Below are positions 17,667 to 26,750 of a DNA stretch of 64,000 nucleotides, piece after piece; position 1 is the first letter of the stretch; each line of letters opens with the position of its first letter. The DNA comes from Marinobacter sediminicola (GTDB taxonomy: Bacteria; Pseudomonadota; Gammaproteobacteria; Pseudomonadales; Oleiphilaceae): NCBI RefSeq assembly GCF_031157525.1, contig NZ_JAVIXR010000003.1:124001-188000 (forward strand). The letters run 5' to 3'. The notes beneath the pieces were generated by a model. The model worked only from the letters and a program-made list of their open reading frames with translations. It was not told the origin of the DNA and searched no databases. Position numbers and translations under genes: made by a program.

Positions 17667-18162
17667 GCAGTCCGGCGATACTCATCACCACTTTGTCGCT
17701 CACAGCGGCCAACGCCTGATTCAGCCAACCCAGCTCATCCGCAAAACGCCGGGTGAGCGGGTCCATCCCGATCGTACCCAAGCCTACCTCATTGCTGACT
17801 ATCACAAGCTCGCCGGGATAAAGGCTCACCTGATTTAAAAATGCTTCCCGCTCCCGGGCAAAGGTTTTTTCTCCGGCGTGCAGCAGGTTGCTCACCCACA
17901 GGCTCATGCAGTCAATCAGTATACAGGGCAGTTGCGTGGCTTTTGCCTGGCGGGCAAGCACCTGGGCCAGAGCCAGCGGCTCTTCCTCAAGCCCCCAGCT
18001 ATCCGGGCGCTGCTGTTGATGGCGCTGAATGCGCGTGCGCATCTCGTCGTCTCCGGCGGTTGCGGTTGCCAGGTACACCACTGAATTGTTTGTGCCCGAA
18101 GCCAACTGCTCCGCAAGCGCGGTTTTACCGGAGCGGATGCCGCCAAGTACTAGTGTATGCAT
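17647..18162 (-). CDS. cobU: Bifunctional adenosylcobinamide kinase/guanylyltransferase
   Basis: Phosphorylates adenosylcobinamide and then attaches GMP, giving the substrate of CobS. 171 residues. The P-loop LGGIRSGKTALAEQLA is at the N-terminus, with the guanylylated His region RTRIQRHQQQRPDSW at about residues 42-56, then ILIDCMSLWVSNLL and LVIVSNEVGLGT. It is convergent with cobC (20-bp overlap) and divergent from the DUF294 gene 128 bp away. This enzyme marks the cobinamide salvage route. Confidence 0.93.
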   Translation of the reverse strand: MHTLVLGGIRSGKTALAEQLASGTNNSVVYLATATAGDDEMRTRIQRHQQQRPDSWGLEEEPLALAQVLARQAKATQLPCILIDCMSLWVSNLLHAGEKTFAREREAFLNQVSLYPGELVIVSNEVGLGTIGMDPLTRRFADELGWLNQALAAVSDKVVMSIAGLPTVLKP

Positions 18163-18289
18163 GATGTTTGATGGTTTCTCCGAAGGTCAAAAGCCACATT
18201 ATAGCCTTTCGGCCCAACCTCCACCGCTCAGCCGGCGGCTTCTGCTATAGTTTTGCCTGAACGTTATCCAATTCCATCCGGGAGACAGC

Positions 18290-20176
18290 ATGCAGGCTGA
18301 ACTGATCGATATCCGCAACCACCTCATCCAGCATGCCCCATTTGATGAAATGCCTGAGGAGCTGGTGAACGAGCTTACTGCCAACATTGAGATCAGTTAT
18401 GTGCGGGCAGGAACCCAGATAACAGAAACCGGGCAAACCAGCACTCGCATGTATTACGTGCGAAGCGGCGCTGTGGAAATTTTCCGTCGCTCCGGCGAGT
18501 TGTATAACCGCATAGGTGAAGGCGAGATATTTGGCCAGTTTGGCCTGCTTATGCGTGGCCAGGTGAGGTTTCCTGCGCGGGCACTGGAGGACAGCCTGCT
18601 CTATCGCGTTACGGCAGAAACCTTTCATTATTTGTTTGAAAACGATGAGAATTTTGCAGATTTTGTGGAGATAGAAGATCGCAGCCGTTTGCGTTCAGCC
18701 GTCTCCCGCCGGGAAAAATCCAACGCTCTGATGACCTCCCGCGTTAACCGTCTTATTTCCAGAGAAACCGTCTCGGCACCCACCACTGTGAGGCTGCAGG
18801 AAGCTGCGCGAATCATGACAGATCAGGGTGTATCTGCTCTGCTGCTGATGGATGAAGAGTGCGGTGGCACCTGCGACAGGGAGCGGTTGGTGGGCATCAT
18901 CACCGATCGGGATCTGCGCACGCGGGCGGTAACCGAAGCGCTGCCCTCCGAAACGCCCGTCAGCGATATCATGACCACAGGTTTGATTACCATTCGGGCC
19001 AGCAGCTATGTGTTTGAAGCCATGCTCACCATGCTGCACAACAACGTGCATCACTTGCCGGTAATAGACGGCGATGAGGTTCGAGGCGTAATCGCCCTTG
19101 CAGACATTGTGCGCTACGAAAGTCAGAGCAGCTTGTATCTGGTAAGTAACATCTTCCACCAGCAAGATGTGAAAGCCCTGAAGAAAATCAGTAAGGATGT
19201 CCGCGACAGCTTTGTGCGTATGGTGAATGAGGACGCCAATTCACACATGATAGGCAGTGCTATGGCAGGTATCGGCCGAAGCTTCACTCAGCGCTTGCTG
19301 GAGTTGGGTGAGGAAAAACTGGGGCCGCCGCCGGTCCCCTACTGCTTCATGGCACTGGGCTCCATGGCCCGGGACGAGCAACTGGTGGTGACAGACCAGG
19401 ACAATGCCATGATTCTGGACAACAGCTTTGTGCCAGAAGAACACGACGAGTACTTCCTCGCACTGGCAAAATTTGTGTCTGACGGGTTAGCTGAATGCGG
19501 CTACACCTACTGCACCGGCGACATAATGGCCACCAACCCAAAATGGCGCCAGCCGTTGAAGGTTTGGCGCGATTACTTTACCGACTGGATTGAAAACCCC
19601 AAGGCAGTCGCCCTGCTGAACAGCAATATCTTTTTCGATCTGGACGGCATTTATGGCCGCACGGAATATGCCGAAGAGCTGAAAGCTCTGGTCGCCCAGA
19701 AGGCCAGCAGCAGCCAACTGTTCCTGACCCTTATGGCGCGCAATGCGCTCAACCGAACACCTCCTCTGGGCTTCTTCCGCACCTTTGTGCTTGAAGAGGA
19801 CGGTAAACATCAAAAAACCTTCAACCTGAAACGCCGGGGCACAGCTCCACTGTCGGACCTCATTCGGATTCACGCCTTGGCTTGCGGCTCACAGGCGCAG
19901 AACTCCTTCGAACGATTGAAAAGCATCGGCAAAACCAAGCTGATTATGGAAGACGACCTGAGCAACCTGCGAGACGCACTGGAGTTCATTTCTATTGTGC
20001 GTATTCGCCATCAGGCGCTTGCCCTGGAAGCTGGAGAGGAACCCAACAACAATGTGCGGCCAGAAGATTTATCGCCATTTGAGCGTAGCCATCTCAAAGA
20101 CGCCTTCCAGGTTGTGAGCAATGCCCAGAAGTTCCTGAGATTCCGCTACAACTCCCAGGCGACCCGGCATGTCTGA
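18290..20176 (+). CDS. cNMP-binding/CBS/DUF294 nucleotidyltransferase-like protein
   Basis: 628 residues with four modules. A cyclic-nucleotide-binding fold occupies about residues 15-135 (YYVRSGAVEIFRRSG, EGEIFGQFGLL). A CBS pair covers about 155-285 (VGIITDRDLRTRAV, HHLPVIDGDEVRGVIALADI). A DUF294 nucleotidyltransferase domain has ALGSMARDEQ followed by TDQDNAM, fitting GS-x10-DxD as in GlnD. A helical C-terminal domain ends the protein. Such proteins are thought to be nucleotide-responsive signalling enzymes of unknown target. It overlaps the exonuclease gene by 8 bp, a pairing common in gammaproteobacteria. Confidence 0.85.
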   Translation: MQAELIDIRNHLIQHAPFDEMPEELVNELTANIEISYVRAGTQITETGQTSTRMYYVRSGAVEIFRRSGELYNRIGEGEIFGQFGLLMRGQVRFPARALEDSLLYRVTAETFHYLFENDENFADFVEIEDRSRLRSAVSRREKSNALMTSRVNRLISRETVSAPTTVRLQEAARIMTDQGVSALLLMDEECGGTCDRERLVGIITDRDLRTRAVTEALPSETPVSDIMTTGLITIRASSYVFEAMLTMLHNNVHHLPVIDGDEVRGVIALADIVRYESQSSLYLVSNIFHQQDVKALKKISKDVRDSFVRMVNEDANSHMIGSAMAGIGRSFTQRLLELGEEKLGPPPVPYCFMALGSMARDEQLVVTDQDNAMILDNSFVPEEHDEYFLALAKFVSDGLAECGYTYCTGDIMATNPKWRQPLKVWRDYFTDWIENPKAVALLNSNIFFDLDGIYGRTEYAEELKALVAQKASSSQLFLTLMARNALNRTPPLGFFRTFVLEEDGKHQKTFNLKRRGTAPLSDLIRIHALACGSQAQNSFERLKSIGKTKLIMEDDLSNLRDALEFISIVRIRHQALALEAGEEPNNNVRPEDLSPFERSHLKDAFQVVSNAQKFLRFRYNSQATRHV

Positions 20177-20897
20177 TAACCAATCCTTACCAGACGCCGT
20201 TAATACCCTACCATGGCCTGAGCAATACCAGGCTCTGTCGGAAAGCGCCAAGGCGCCTGTGCTGAAAGCCTTTTACGAGGCCGGCTGCGTTTCTGAGGAC
20301 ACGGCAATCTCCGAGGTGCCCATGGTGGCCCTGGATTTTGAAACCACCGGCCTTGAAGCGGACGCTCATTCAATCGTCAGTATCGGGCTGGTGCCTTTTA
20401 CGATGGACGCTATTCTGCTTAATCAGGCCAAACACTGGATTGTGCGCCCGAGACTGCCACTGCACCAAGTATCTGTGACATTCCATGGCATCACCCACGC
20501 CGATATCAGCGACGCGCCAGATCTGTCAGAAATACTTGAAGACGTCTTTGCCAGCCTGAATGGCCGCATTGTGGTCGTTCACTTCAGACATATCGAAAGG
20601 CCCTTCCTGAATGTGGCACTGCAATACCGCCTTAATGAGGGAATCCGTTTTCCTCTTATCGATACCATGGCAATAGAGGCGCACCTGCACCCAAACCGGC
20701 AACCCTCTTTCTTTAAAAAACTGGCAGGAGAAAAGCCAACATCGATACGGCTAGGGGATAGCAGAAAGCGCTACGGGCTGCCTCACTACGCGGCCCATAA
20801 CGCTCTGGTCGATGCTATAGCGACTGCAGAACTTCTGCAGGCCCAGATTCAGCATCATTTCAGTCCAGAAACGCCTGTTGGCGACTTATGGCTTTAA
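20169..20897 (+). CDS. DEDD-type 3'-5' exonuclease (DnaQ-like)
   Basis: 242 residues with an RNase T/DnaQ exonuclease domain from about residue 50. Exo I is [17 protein letters not shown] with the metal-binding D and E. The Exo III-like end is [18 protein letters not shown], a DEDDh pattern. In Exo II the usual HNxxFD reads [11 protein letters not shown], so an acidic E takes the place of D. The gene overlaps the DUF294/CBS gene by 8 bp and so is likely co-translated with it. Its 3' end overlaps the convergent msrAB stop by 4 bp. Role in repair or nucleotide signalling is unknown. Confidence 0.8.
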   Translation: MSDNQSLPDAVNTLPWPEQYQALSESAKAPVLKAFYEAGCVSEDTAISEVPMVALDFETTGLEADAHSIVSIGLVPFTMDAILLNQAKHWIVRPRLPLHQVSVTFHGITHADISDAPDLSEILEDVFASLNGRIVVVHFRHIERPFLNVALQYRLNEGIRFPLIDTMAIEAHLHPNRQPSFFKKLAGEKPTSIRLGDSRKRYGLPHYAAHNALVDAIATAELLQAQIQHHFSPETPVGDLWL

Positions 20898-22066
20898 GGC
20901 GCCTCCACCTCGGCAATCCAATCGCCGTAGCCAGACGCAGCCATGTCTTCCAACGGGATGAACTTCATCGCCGCTGAGTTCATGCAGTAGCGCAGGCCCG
21001 TCGGGGCTGGGCCATCATTGAACACATGCCCAAGGTGCGAGTCAGCAAAGCGACTTCGAATCTCGGTGCGCTTCATAAAGAACCCATTGTCTTCCTTTTC
21101 CACAACCATGTCCGAGCTAAGCGGGCGGGTAAAGCTCGGCCAGCCAGTTCCGGATTTGTATTTGTCACGGGAAGAAAACAGTGGCTCACCTGACACCACA
21201 TCCACGTAGATTCCCGGCTGTTTGTTATCCCAGTACGGATTGCTGAACGCCCGCTCGGTGCCATCGTTCTGGGTTACTTCATACTGAGTACTGGTCAGTC
21301 GCTTCTTCAAGGCTTCGGGATCGGGCTTTACAAAGCTTTCCGGGTCGAAGCCTTTTTTGTCGCCAGAACTGCCCATTGCCTTCTCGCTTGGTTTGAACTG
21401 GCTGAAATCCAATTCATAGTCTTCGCCATATACGCTTTCAATGAACTGATAGCGGCCCGAGTTGTATGTGTAGAATTTATAGCGCACCGGATTCGTTTTA
21501 TAGTAATCCTGGTGATACTTCTCTGCCGCGTAAAACGCGCCCAGTGGTGTGATTTCAATAACCACCGGCTTTTCATAGACACCGGAAGCCTGCAGTGCCT
21601 GTTTGGCCGTTTCAGCCAAACGCTTCTGATCAGCATCGTGATAGAAAATTCCCGGGCGATACTGTTGGCCACGATCCACAAACTGACCGTTGGCATCCGT
21701 GGGATTCATCATTCTCCACAGGCCCTGCAATAAACCTTCATAGGTGATTACGGTCGGGTCGTAGTAAACCTGAACAGCCTCTGTGTGCCCGGTGCTACCG
21801 CCGGCCACCTGCTGATAGTTCGGATTAGGCTCGTCGCCCCCGGTGTAGCCAGAAACAGCTTCCACCACGCCGGGGATTTTCTCGTAGCCAGCTTCCACGC
21901 ACCAGAAGCAGCCACCGGCAAAGGTAGCGACTTTCAGGCCCGGGTCTGTCGGAGCATATTCATTGGCCGTGACGGTGCTTTTCTCGGCTGTGGCAACGGT
22001 GGCATAAAAGGCGCCGGTAGCTGCGACCAAAAGCGCAGTAACCATCGCGAGTATTTTTCGGTTCAT
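20894..22066 (-). CDS. msrAB: Exported fused methionine sulfoxide reductase MsrA-MsrB
   Basis: Reduces both epimers of methionine sulfoxide. ATG at 22066 gives an N-terminal signal or anchor ([20 protein letters not shown]), pointing to the periplasm. The MsrA half shows the nucleophile in [19 protein letters not shown] and [14 protein letters not shown]. The MsrB half shows [27 protein letters not shown] with its catalytic Cys. The two CxxC zinc sites of classical MsrB are absent ([13 protein letters not shown]). 390 residues in total. It lies 78 bp downstream of a histidine kinase gene, on the same strand. Confidence 0.92.
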   Translation of the reverse strand: MNRKILAMVTALLVAATGAFYATVATAEKSTVTANEYAPTDPGLKVATFAGGCFWCVEAGYEKIPGVVEAVSGYTGGDEPNPNYQQVAGGSTGHTEAVQVYYDPTVITYEGLLQGLWRMMNPTDANGQFVDRGQQYRPGIFYHDADQKRLAETAKQALQASGVYEKPVVIEITPLGAFYAAEKYHQDYYKTNPVRYKFYTYNSGRYQFIESVYGEDYELDFSQFKPSEKAMGSSGDKKGFDPESFVKPDPEALKKRLTSTQYEVTQNDGTERAFSNPYWDNKQPGIYVDVVSGEPLFSSRDKYKSGTGWPSFTRPLSSDMVVEKEDNGFFMKRTEIRSRFADSHLGHVFNDGPAPTGLRYCMNSAAMKFIPLEDMAASGYGDWIAEVEAP

Positions 22067-22144
22067 AACAACTCTCCTGCGAGTAATAACGAAAGCCATC
22101 CTATCGCCGTGACTTCACCAAAACGTTCCTTAAATCTTACGAAT

Positions 22145-23650
22145 TTATAACGCTGTGGATTCTTTTGCCGCTGAATCCGCCAGCGGCAGCCAAAATTGAA
22201 ACCTGGCACCTGCCCCTGAATGGCTTTCTACGGAGATTCTCCCATGCTGCAATTCCGCCATTCGGCGCGCTATTGCAAGGCCCAGCCCCGCATGCCCGGT
22301 GCGGTTTGCGCCTGGGGCCTGATAAAATGGATCGAACACATGGTCGATATCCTGCGGGTCGATGCCTTCTCCTGCATCTTCTATGCAGATTGCAGCACCA
22401 TCACCGTTCACCGTCACACTTAGCTGTACCTCTGCACCCTTGGGTGAATGATCCACAGCGTTGCCAATCAGGTTATCCAGCACTCGCTCGGTCATGGCGA
22501 TATCAGCCAGCACTATGGCCGGCTCGGCGCTTGTGATGCTCAACGTAACATCTGCCTGTTCGGCTTTTGGCCTGTGCTTTTGCACAACGTCGTGCAGCAG
22601 CTCTGCGGGCATAAACGACTCCGCAACGGGTTGTCGTTCGCGGGCATCCAATGCCGCTAATTCAAACAGCTCATCAACCAATTTGCTGAGGCGCATAGTT
22701 TCAGCCAAAGCCACATGCAGAAAGCGCCGGCGCTCATCAGGGCTCAGCTCCTGCCGCTTCATTCCCAGGGTTTCCAGATACCCCTGAATGGACGCCAGCG
22801 GGGTGCGTAAATCGTGTGACACCTGAGCCACCAGTTGGCGGCGCAGGTGATCTTTATCTTTCAATAACTCCAACTGGCTGGCAATGCGAGCCGCCATCTG
22901 ATCAAACCGGGCCGCCAAATAATCCACATCGTCCCCGGGCACACTGGTGTCGTCTGCAATACCCGTACTTGCTGAATCTTTTGTCTCTGCCGCAAAAGCC
23001 TCTACTCGAGCAGTCAGCCCAGACAAGCGCCGTGTCAGCAGCCTAAAGAACACAAGGCCCGCAAGCAGCCCCACAAATAGGCTGATGGCTAAAGCCCCGC
23101 CGCCCATCTGCAGCAAGTGGTCGCTGTGCACCATACTTTCAGCAAAATCGTACTCTTCACCCCTAAGCACCACATACAGGTAGCCCGTGGGATTCTCCGC
23201 ATTCGGCACCGGGGTGACCGAGAACACTTTGCGGCGATCGTGGCTGCGTGGGTCGTCGCCCTGCAAAGGGTAGGCGCCCGGGTTGTCCAGCAACTGGCGA
23301 ATGGGCTCCAGGGATACATGCTTGCGTTTGATTTTCGCCGGGTTGGCAGAGTAAGAGAGAATGCGGCCTTCATGATCCAGCAAATAAATCTCAATACTGG
23401 GGTTGATGCTCATGTACAGATCAAACAGGCGCTCCAGCTCGCTGTGATTGAGTGTGCCGTTGGTGACCAGGTTGCGATCTGAGACGAGGTGGCTGGCAAG
23501 ATCGCGATTCAGCTCCTGGCCCACTGCCGCACTATACTCACGCACGGAGTAGAGGCTTAACGCCGTAAACAGCCCACCAACAATCACGAGCAATAGAAAC
23601 AGGCCGAGGGCCAGGCGCGCATACAGGGTTTGAAACAAAGGTCGGGGCAT
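22145..23650 (-). CDS. Sensor histidine kinase
   Basis: 501 residues. TM1 spans about residues 10-32 (ALGLFLLLVIVGGLFTALSL), a periplasmic sensor of about 150 residues follows, and TM2 is near 185-207. Next come a HAMP region, HisKA with the phosphorylated His in QVSHDLRTPLASIQGYLE, and a HATPase with NLIGNAVDHSPKG and GLGLAIARRM. It begins 6 bp after the response regulator stop, so the two form one operon. MsrAB follows in the same direction, and a Met-rich secreted protein is divergent, which suggests that the signal is envelope oxidative stress. Confidence 0.9.
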   Translation of the reverse strand: MPRPLFQTLYARLALGLFLLLVIVGGLFTALSLYSVREYSAAVGQELNRDLASHLVSDRNLVTNGTLNHSELERLFDLYMSINPSIEIYLLDHEGRILSYSANPAKIKRKHVSLEPIRQLLDNPGAYPLQGDDPRSHDRRKVFSVTPVPNAENPTGYLYVVLRGEEYDFAESMVHSDHLLQMGGGALAISLFVGLLAGLVFFRLLTRRLSGLTARVEAFAAETKDSASTGIADDTSVPGDDVDYLAARFDQMAARIASQLELLKDKDHLRRQLVAQVSHDLRTPLASIQGYLETLGMKRQELSPDERRRFLHVALAETMRLSKLVDELFELAALDARERQPVAESFMPAELLHDVVQKHRPKAEQADVTLSITSAEPAIVLADIAMTERVLDNLIGNAVDHSPKGAEVQLSVTVNGDGAAICIEDAGEGIDPQDIDHVFDPFYQAPGANRTGHAGLGLAIARRMAELQHGRISVESHSGAGARFQFWLPLADSAAKESTAL

Positions 23651-23656
23651 AATGGT

Positions 23657-24358
23657 TCAATCCAGAAACCGATACCCGACACCCCATACCGTTTGCACGT
23701 AACGGGGCTCGGCTGCATCGGCTTCAATCTTGTTACGCAAGCGGTTGATGTGGGTATTCACGGTGTGTTCATAACCCTCGTGGTTATACCCCCACACTGC
23801 ATCCAGCAACTGCGCCCGGCTGAATACGCGCCCGCGGTGGCAGGAAAAGTGCCAAAGCAGATCGAACTCACGGGCGGTAAGTTCCGCCTCATTGCCTTGC
23901 ACAAACACTCGCCGCCGCACAGGGTCTATTCTGAGCCCGTCTACCTCCAACTCTTCGGCTTTCGCTTGCTCGGAACTGCGGGAAGAAAGTGCATCCACCC
24001 GCCGGAACAAGGCTTTGATGCGGGCCGCAAGTTCCGCAACGCTGAAAGGTTTTGTCAGATAATCGTCTGCACCCATTTCCAGGCCAAGCACCCGATCCAG
24101 CTCGGAACTTTTGGCGGTCAGCATAAGCACCGGAACGTAACCGGGGATAGCCCGAATTTCCCGGCAAACAGAAAGTCCATCCAGTCCCGGCAGCATCAGG
24201 TCGAGAACAACCAGATCAATGCCGCCTTTTTTAAAGCGCTCAAGGCCATCATTCCCGCGATCAACAAGAACCGCCTGCATATCCAGATCTTTGATCTGCA
24301 TACTCACCAGTTCCCCGATACCGGGATTGTCTTCAATAATCAATACAGTTCGCGTCAT
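23657..24358 (-). CDS. OmpR/PhoB-family response regulator
   Basis: 233 residues. The receiver domain has the phospho-acceptor Asp in LVVLDLMLPGLDGLSV, the Thr in VLMLTAKSSELDRV and the Lys in DDYLTKPFSVAEL. The C-terminal winged helix includes LTAREFDLLWHFSCHRGRVF and VNTHINRLRNKIE. It heads the operon with the histidine kinase. The 225-bp gap to the divergent Met-rich protein gene is the likely control region for both. Confidence 0.93.
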   Translation of the reverse strand: MTRTVLIIEDNPGIGELVSMQIKDLDMQAVLVDRGNDGLERFKKGGIDLVVLDLMLPGLDGLSVCREIRAIPGYVPVLMLTAKSSELDRVLGLEMGADDYLTKPFSVAELAARIKALFRRVDALSSRSSEQAKAEELEVDGLRIDPVRRRVFVQGNEAELTAREFDLLWHFSCHRGRVFSRAQLLDAVWGYNHEGYEHTVNTHINRLRNKIEADAAEPRYVQTVWGVGYRFLD

Positions 24359-24583
24359 AAACGGTGGTTTAACCTGAGTGACAATACAGTCTTTGTGCGC
24401 TTTCTCATGAAATGAGTCTAGCGTTAAAAGTTCACAAATTCGTCACAACCTGCTGCTCCGACCGGGCTTCGCTAAGATAAAGCCAATGGTCTACGCTAAA
24501 TGCAGGCTCTATCGCACGCAGAGTGTTCATCGAATGAGGGAGGTGGAGCAATGCCGCTCACCAGTATAAATAAGGAGTGTTCT

Positions 24584-25165
24584 ATGTTCAGGGCTCAAAT
24601 CTTCGGTCGGTGTCTACTGGCGCTGGTGCTATCAATACTGGCGTTTACGGCGCAGGCAGAGAGATTGACTGACTCAACAATCGGAGCATTTATCGCATCC
24701 ATGCAGGACGCACAAACACTGCAGGATCAATACGAAGATACAGAAGGCTGGCCGGATCCTGACACAGAAGACATGGATTCAATACCCGACATGACGCGGC
24801 TCTTTTCTGATGGTGTTGAAGAAATGAAGGGCACCCCCGCCTATGGCAAGTTCGAAGGCGTGGTCAAAAAGCATGGTTTCAAAGACCTTCAATCCTGGGC
24901 ATCTGTCGGTGACCGGGTTTTCGGCGCCATGATGGCCATTGAAATGAAAGACGCTGGCAATGGTGGCTCCGAGATGGCCGAAGCCATGGCAGAAATGGAA
25001 AACGATCCGAACATGAGCCCTGAAATGAAAGCCCAAATGCGGGCAATGATGGGCGCTGCGCTGAACATTACAAAAGCCGCCGACAACGTACCTGCCGCAG
25101 ACATAGAAGCAGTCAGACCCCACATGAAAGCTTTGCAAGCCACAATGAACGACGACGAGGACTGA
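24584..25165 (+). CDS. Secreted methionine-rich protein of unknown family
   Basis: 193 residues. ATG at 24584 is supported by AAGGAG 6-11 bp upstream and by a clean signal peptide (MFRAQIFGRCLLALVLSILA, cleaved after AQA). The mature part is acidic and very rich in Met: 17 of about 168 residues, with 11 of them in roughly 41 residues (from GAMMAIEM to MRAMMG). I do not recognise the family. It is divergent from a two-component system followed by an exported MsrAB. Met-rich periplasmic proteins that scavenge oxidants and are recycled by Msr enzymes are known (for example MrpX), and this could be a parallel case. Confidence 0.7.
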   Translation: MFRAQIFGRCLLALVLSILAFTAQAERLTDSTIGAFIASMQDAQTLQDQYEDTEGWPDPDTEDMDSIPDMTRLFSDGVEEMKGTPAYGKFEGVVKKHGFKDLQSWASVGDRVFGAMMAIEMKDAGNGGSEMAEAMAEMENDPNMSPEMKAQMRAMMGAALNITKAADNVPAADIEAVRPHMKALQATMNDDED

Positions 25166-25175
25166 TGTTCAGTCC

Positions 25176-25217
25176 AAAAAAAGCCCGGAAAGGCACCACT
25201 GCCTTCCGGGCTTTTTT
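25176..25217. terminator. Strong bidirectional terminator
   Basis: AAGCCCGGAA with a short inner stem (GGC/GCC, one bulged A) pairs with TTCCGGGCTT. A7 precedes and T6 follows the stem, so it can end the Met-rich protein gene on the plus strand and the NSS transporter gene on the minus strand. Confidence 0.9.
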
Positions 25218-25230
25218 GTTTCCAGTGCAA

Positions 25231-26628
25231 CTACACCAGCAAGTTGTAAGCAAACACGATCACAACGGCCACCGGCGTAACAAAACGCAAGAAGTTCAGC
25301 CACAGTGCAAAGGTGCCATCGCTCATTTCCAGATCTGATTTCAGTGATTCTTTAGCGACAAACCAACCCACAAAAATCGCGGTCAGCAAACCGGATAGTG
25401 GCAGCAGGATGTTGGCAGTAAAGAAGTCCAGTAGATCAAAAATCGTTTTCCCTTCAAACCGCGCGAACATATCAAGGGGCGTAACATCTGCCCAAACGTT
25501 CAGCGACAATACAGACGCAATACCCAGCAGCCAGCAGAGCACGCCAACAAAAATGGCACTGCCCGAGCGCTCCATGTTGGTGTTCTCTTCTACCCACTCA
25601 ACTACAGGTTCCAGAAGGGAAATTCCCGAGGTCCAGGCGGCAAACAGCAGCAACACGAAAAACAGGGTGCCAAACACATCCCCCATAGGCATGTTGCCAA
25701 ACGCCAGTGGCAGGGTCTGAAATATCAAGCCTGGGCCTGCACCGGCTTCAAGGCCATTGGCAAACACAATCGGGAAAATGGCCAAGCCGGCAAGCAGAGC
25801 CACGGCTGTATCCATCAAACCGATGGTTACCGCGGTTCGCCCAACCGCTACATCGCGCCCGAGATACGAGCCATAAGCCATCATGATGGCCATGCCCAGG
25901 CTGAGTGTGAAGAAGGCATGGCCCAGAGCAATCAGAACGCCGTTGACTGTTAAGGCATTGAAATCAGGCGTAAACAGGAAGCTGACGGCCTCACCAAAGT
26001 GCCCGGTGGTGGTCGCATAACCAACGGTTATCAGCAGCAGAATAAATAGCGCTGGCATCAGTATGCTGACCGCTCTCTCCAGCCCGTTCTTAAGGCCTTG
26101 AGACACAACAAGAATTACCAAAACCATAAACAGTGTATGCCAGGCTAACAACTGCTTGGGGCTCGCCAGCAGATCACCGAACACCTTGCCAATGGACTCT
26201 GAGTTGCCACCGTTAAAATCCCCCAATGCTGCGTGACCAACATAGGATGCAGCCCAGCCACCAATGACAGAGTAAAAAGAGAGAATGACAAAGGCGGCGA
26301 TCATGCCGATAACAGCGGAGATACGCCATGCAGGTGAACTGAGGTTGCGCTCGGCAACCAACCGCATACTGCCGATCGGATTGTGGCGGCCGCTGCGGCC
26401 TATGTAGATCTCAGCCATCATGATGGGCACACCGATAATGGCGATGCACAACAGGTAAACAAGCACAAATGCGCCGCCCCCGTTCTCACCTACGATGTAA
26501 GGAAACTTCCACACGTTTCCAAGACCAACCGCGGAACCGGTTGCGGCAAGAATAAAGGCAAAGCGAGAAGACCATAGGCCGCGGGAGACGCCGGAATCGT
26601 TAGTTGAAGCCGGGTTAGACTGAGACAT
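25231..26628 (-). CDS. Sodium-dependent NSS/SNF-family transporter
   Basis: A neurotransmitter:sodium symporter family protein (LeuT fold), 465 residues from ATG 26628. An upstream in-frame extension lacks a membrane-protein start. The first helix holds SRFAFILAATGSAVGLGNVW and FPYIVGENGGGAFVLVYLL, the unwound substrate/Na+ site of the family. About 12 hydrophobic helices follow. Probably imports an amino acid with Na+, which suits a marine cell; the substrate is not predictable. Confidence 0.9.
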   Translation of the reverse strand: MSQSNPASTNDSGVSRGLWSSRFAFILAATGSAVGLGNVWKFPYIVGENGGGAFVLVYLLCIAIIGVPIMMAEIYIGRSGRHNPIGSMRLVAERNLSSPAWRISAVIGMIAAFVILSFYSVIGGWAASYVGHAALGDFNGGNSESIGKVFGDLLASPKQLLAWHTLFMVLVILVVSQGLKNGLERAVSILMPALFILLLITVGYATTTGHFGEAVSFLFTPDFNALTVNGVLIALGHAFFTLSLGMAIMMAYGSYLGRDVAVGRTAVTIGLMDTAVALLAGLAIFPIVFANGLEAGAGPGLIFQTLPLAFGNMPMGDVFGTLFFVLLLFAAWTSGISLLEPVVEWVEENTNMERSGSAIFVGVLCWLLGIASVLSLNVWADVTPLDMFARFEGKTIFDLLDFFTANILLPLSGLLTAIFVGWFVAKESLKSDLEMSDGTFALWLNFLRFVTPVAVVIVFAYNLLV

Positions 26629-26750
26629 GTTTAGTTCCTGTGCTTTTGGCTGAGGACTCGGATTTGAAAAAATTGTGGGGATTTTGCCAGCAGTAGCCAA
26701 GGGATACCAGAGCCAGCAACACATTGGCCCCGGATTCCCTGCAGGAACAC

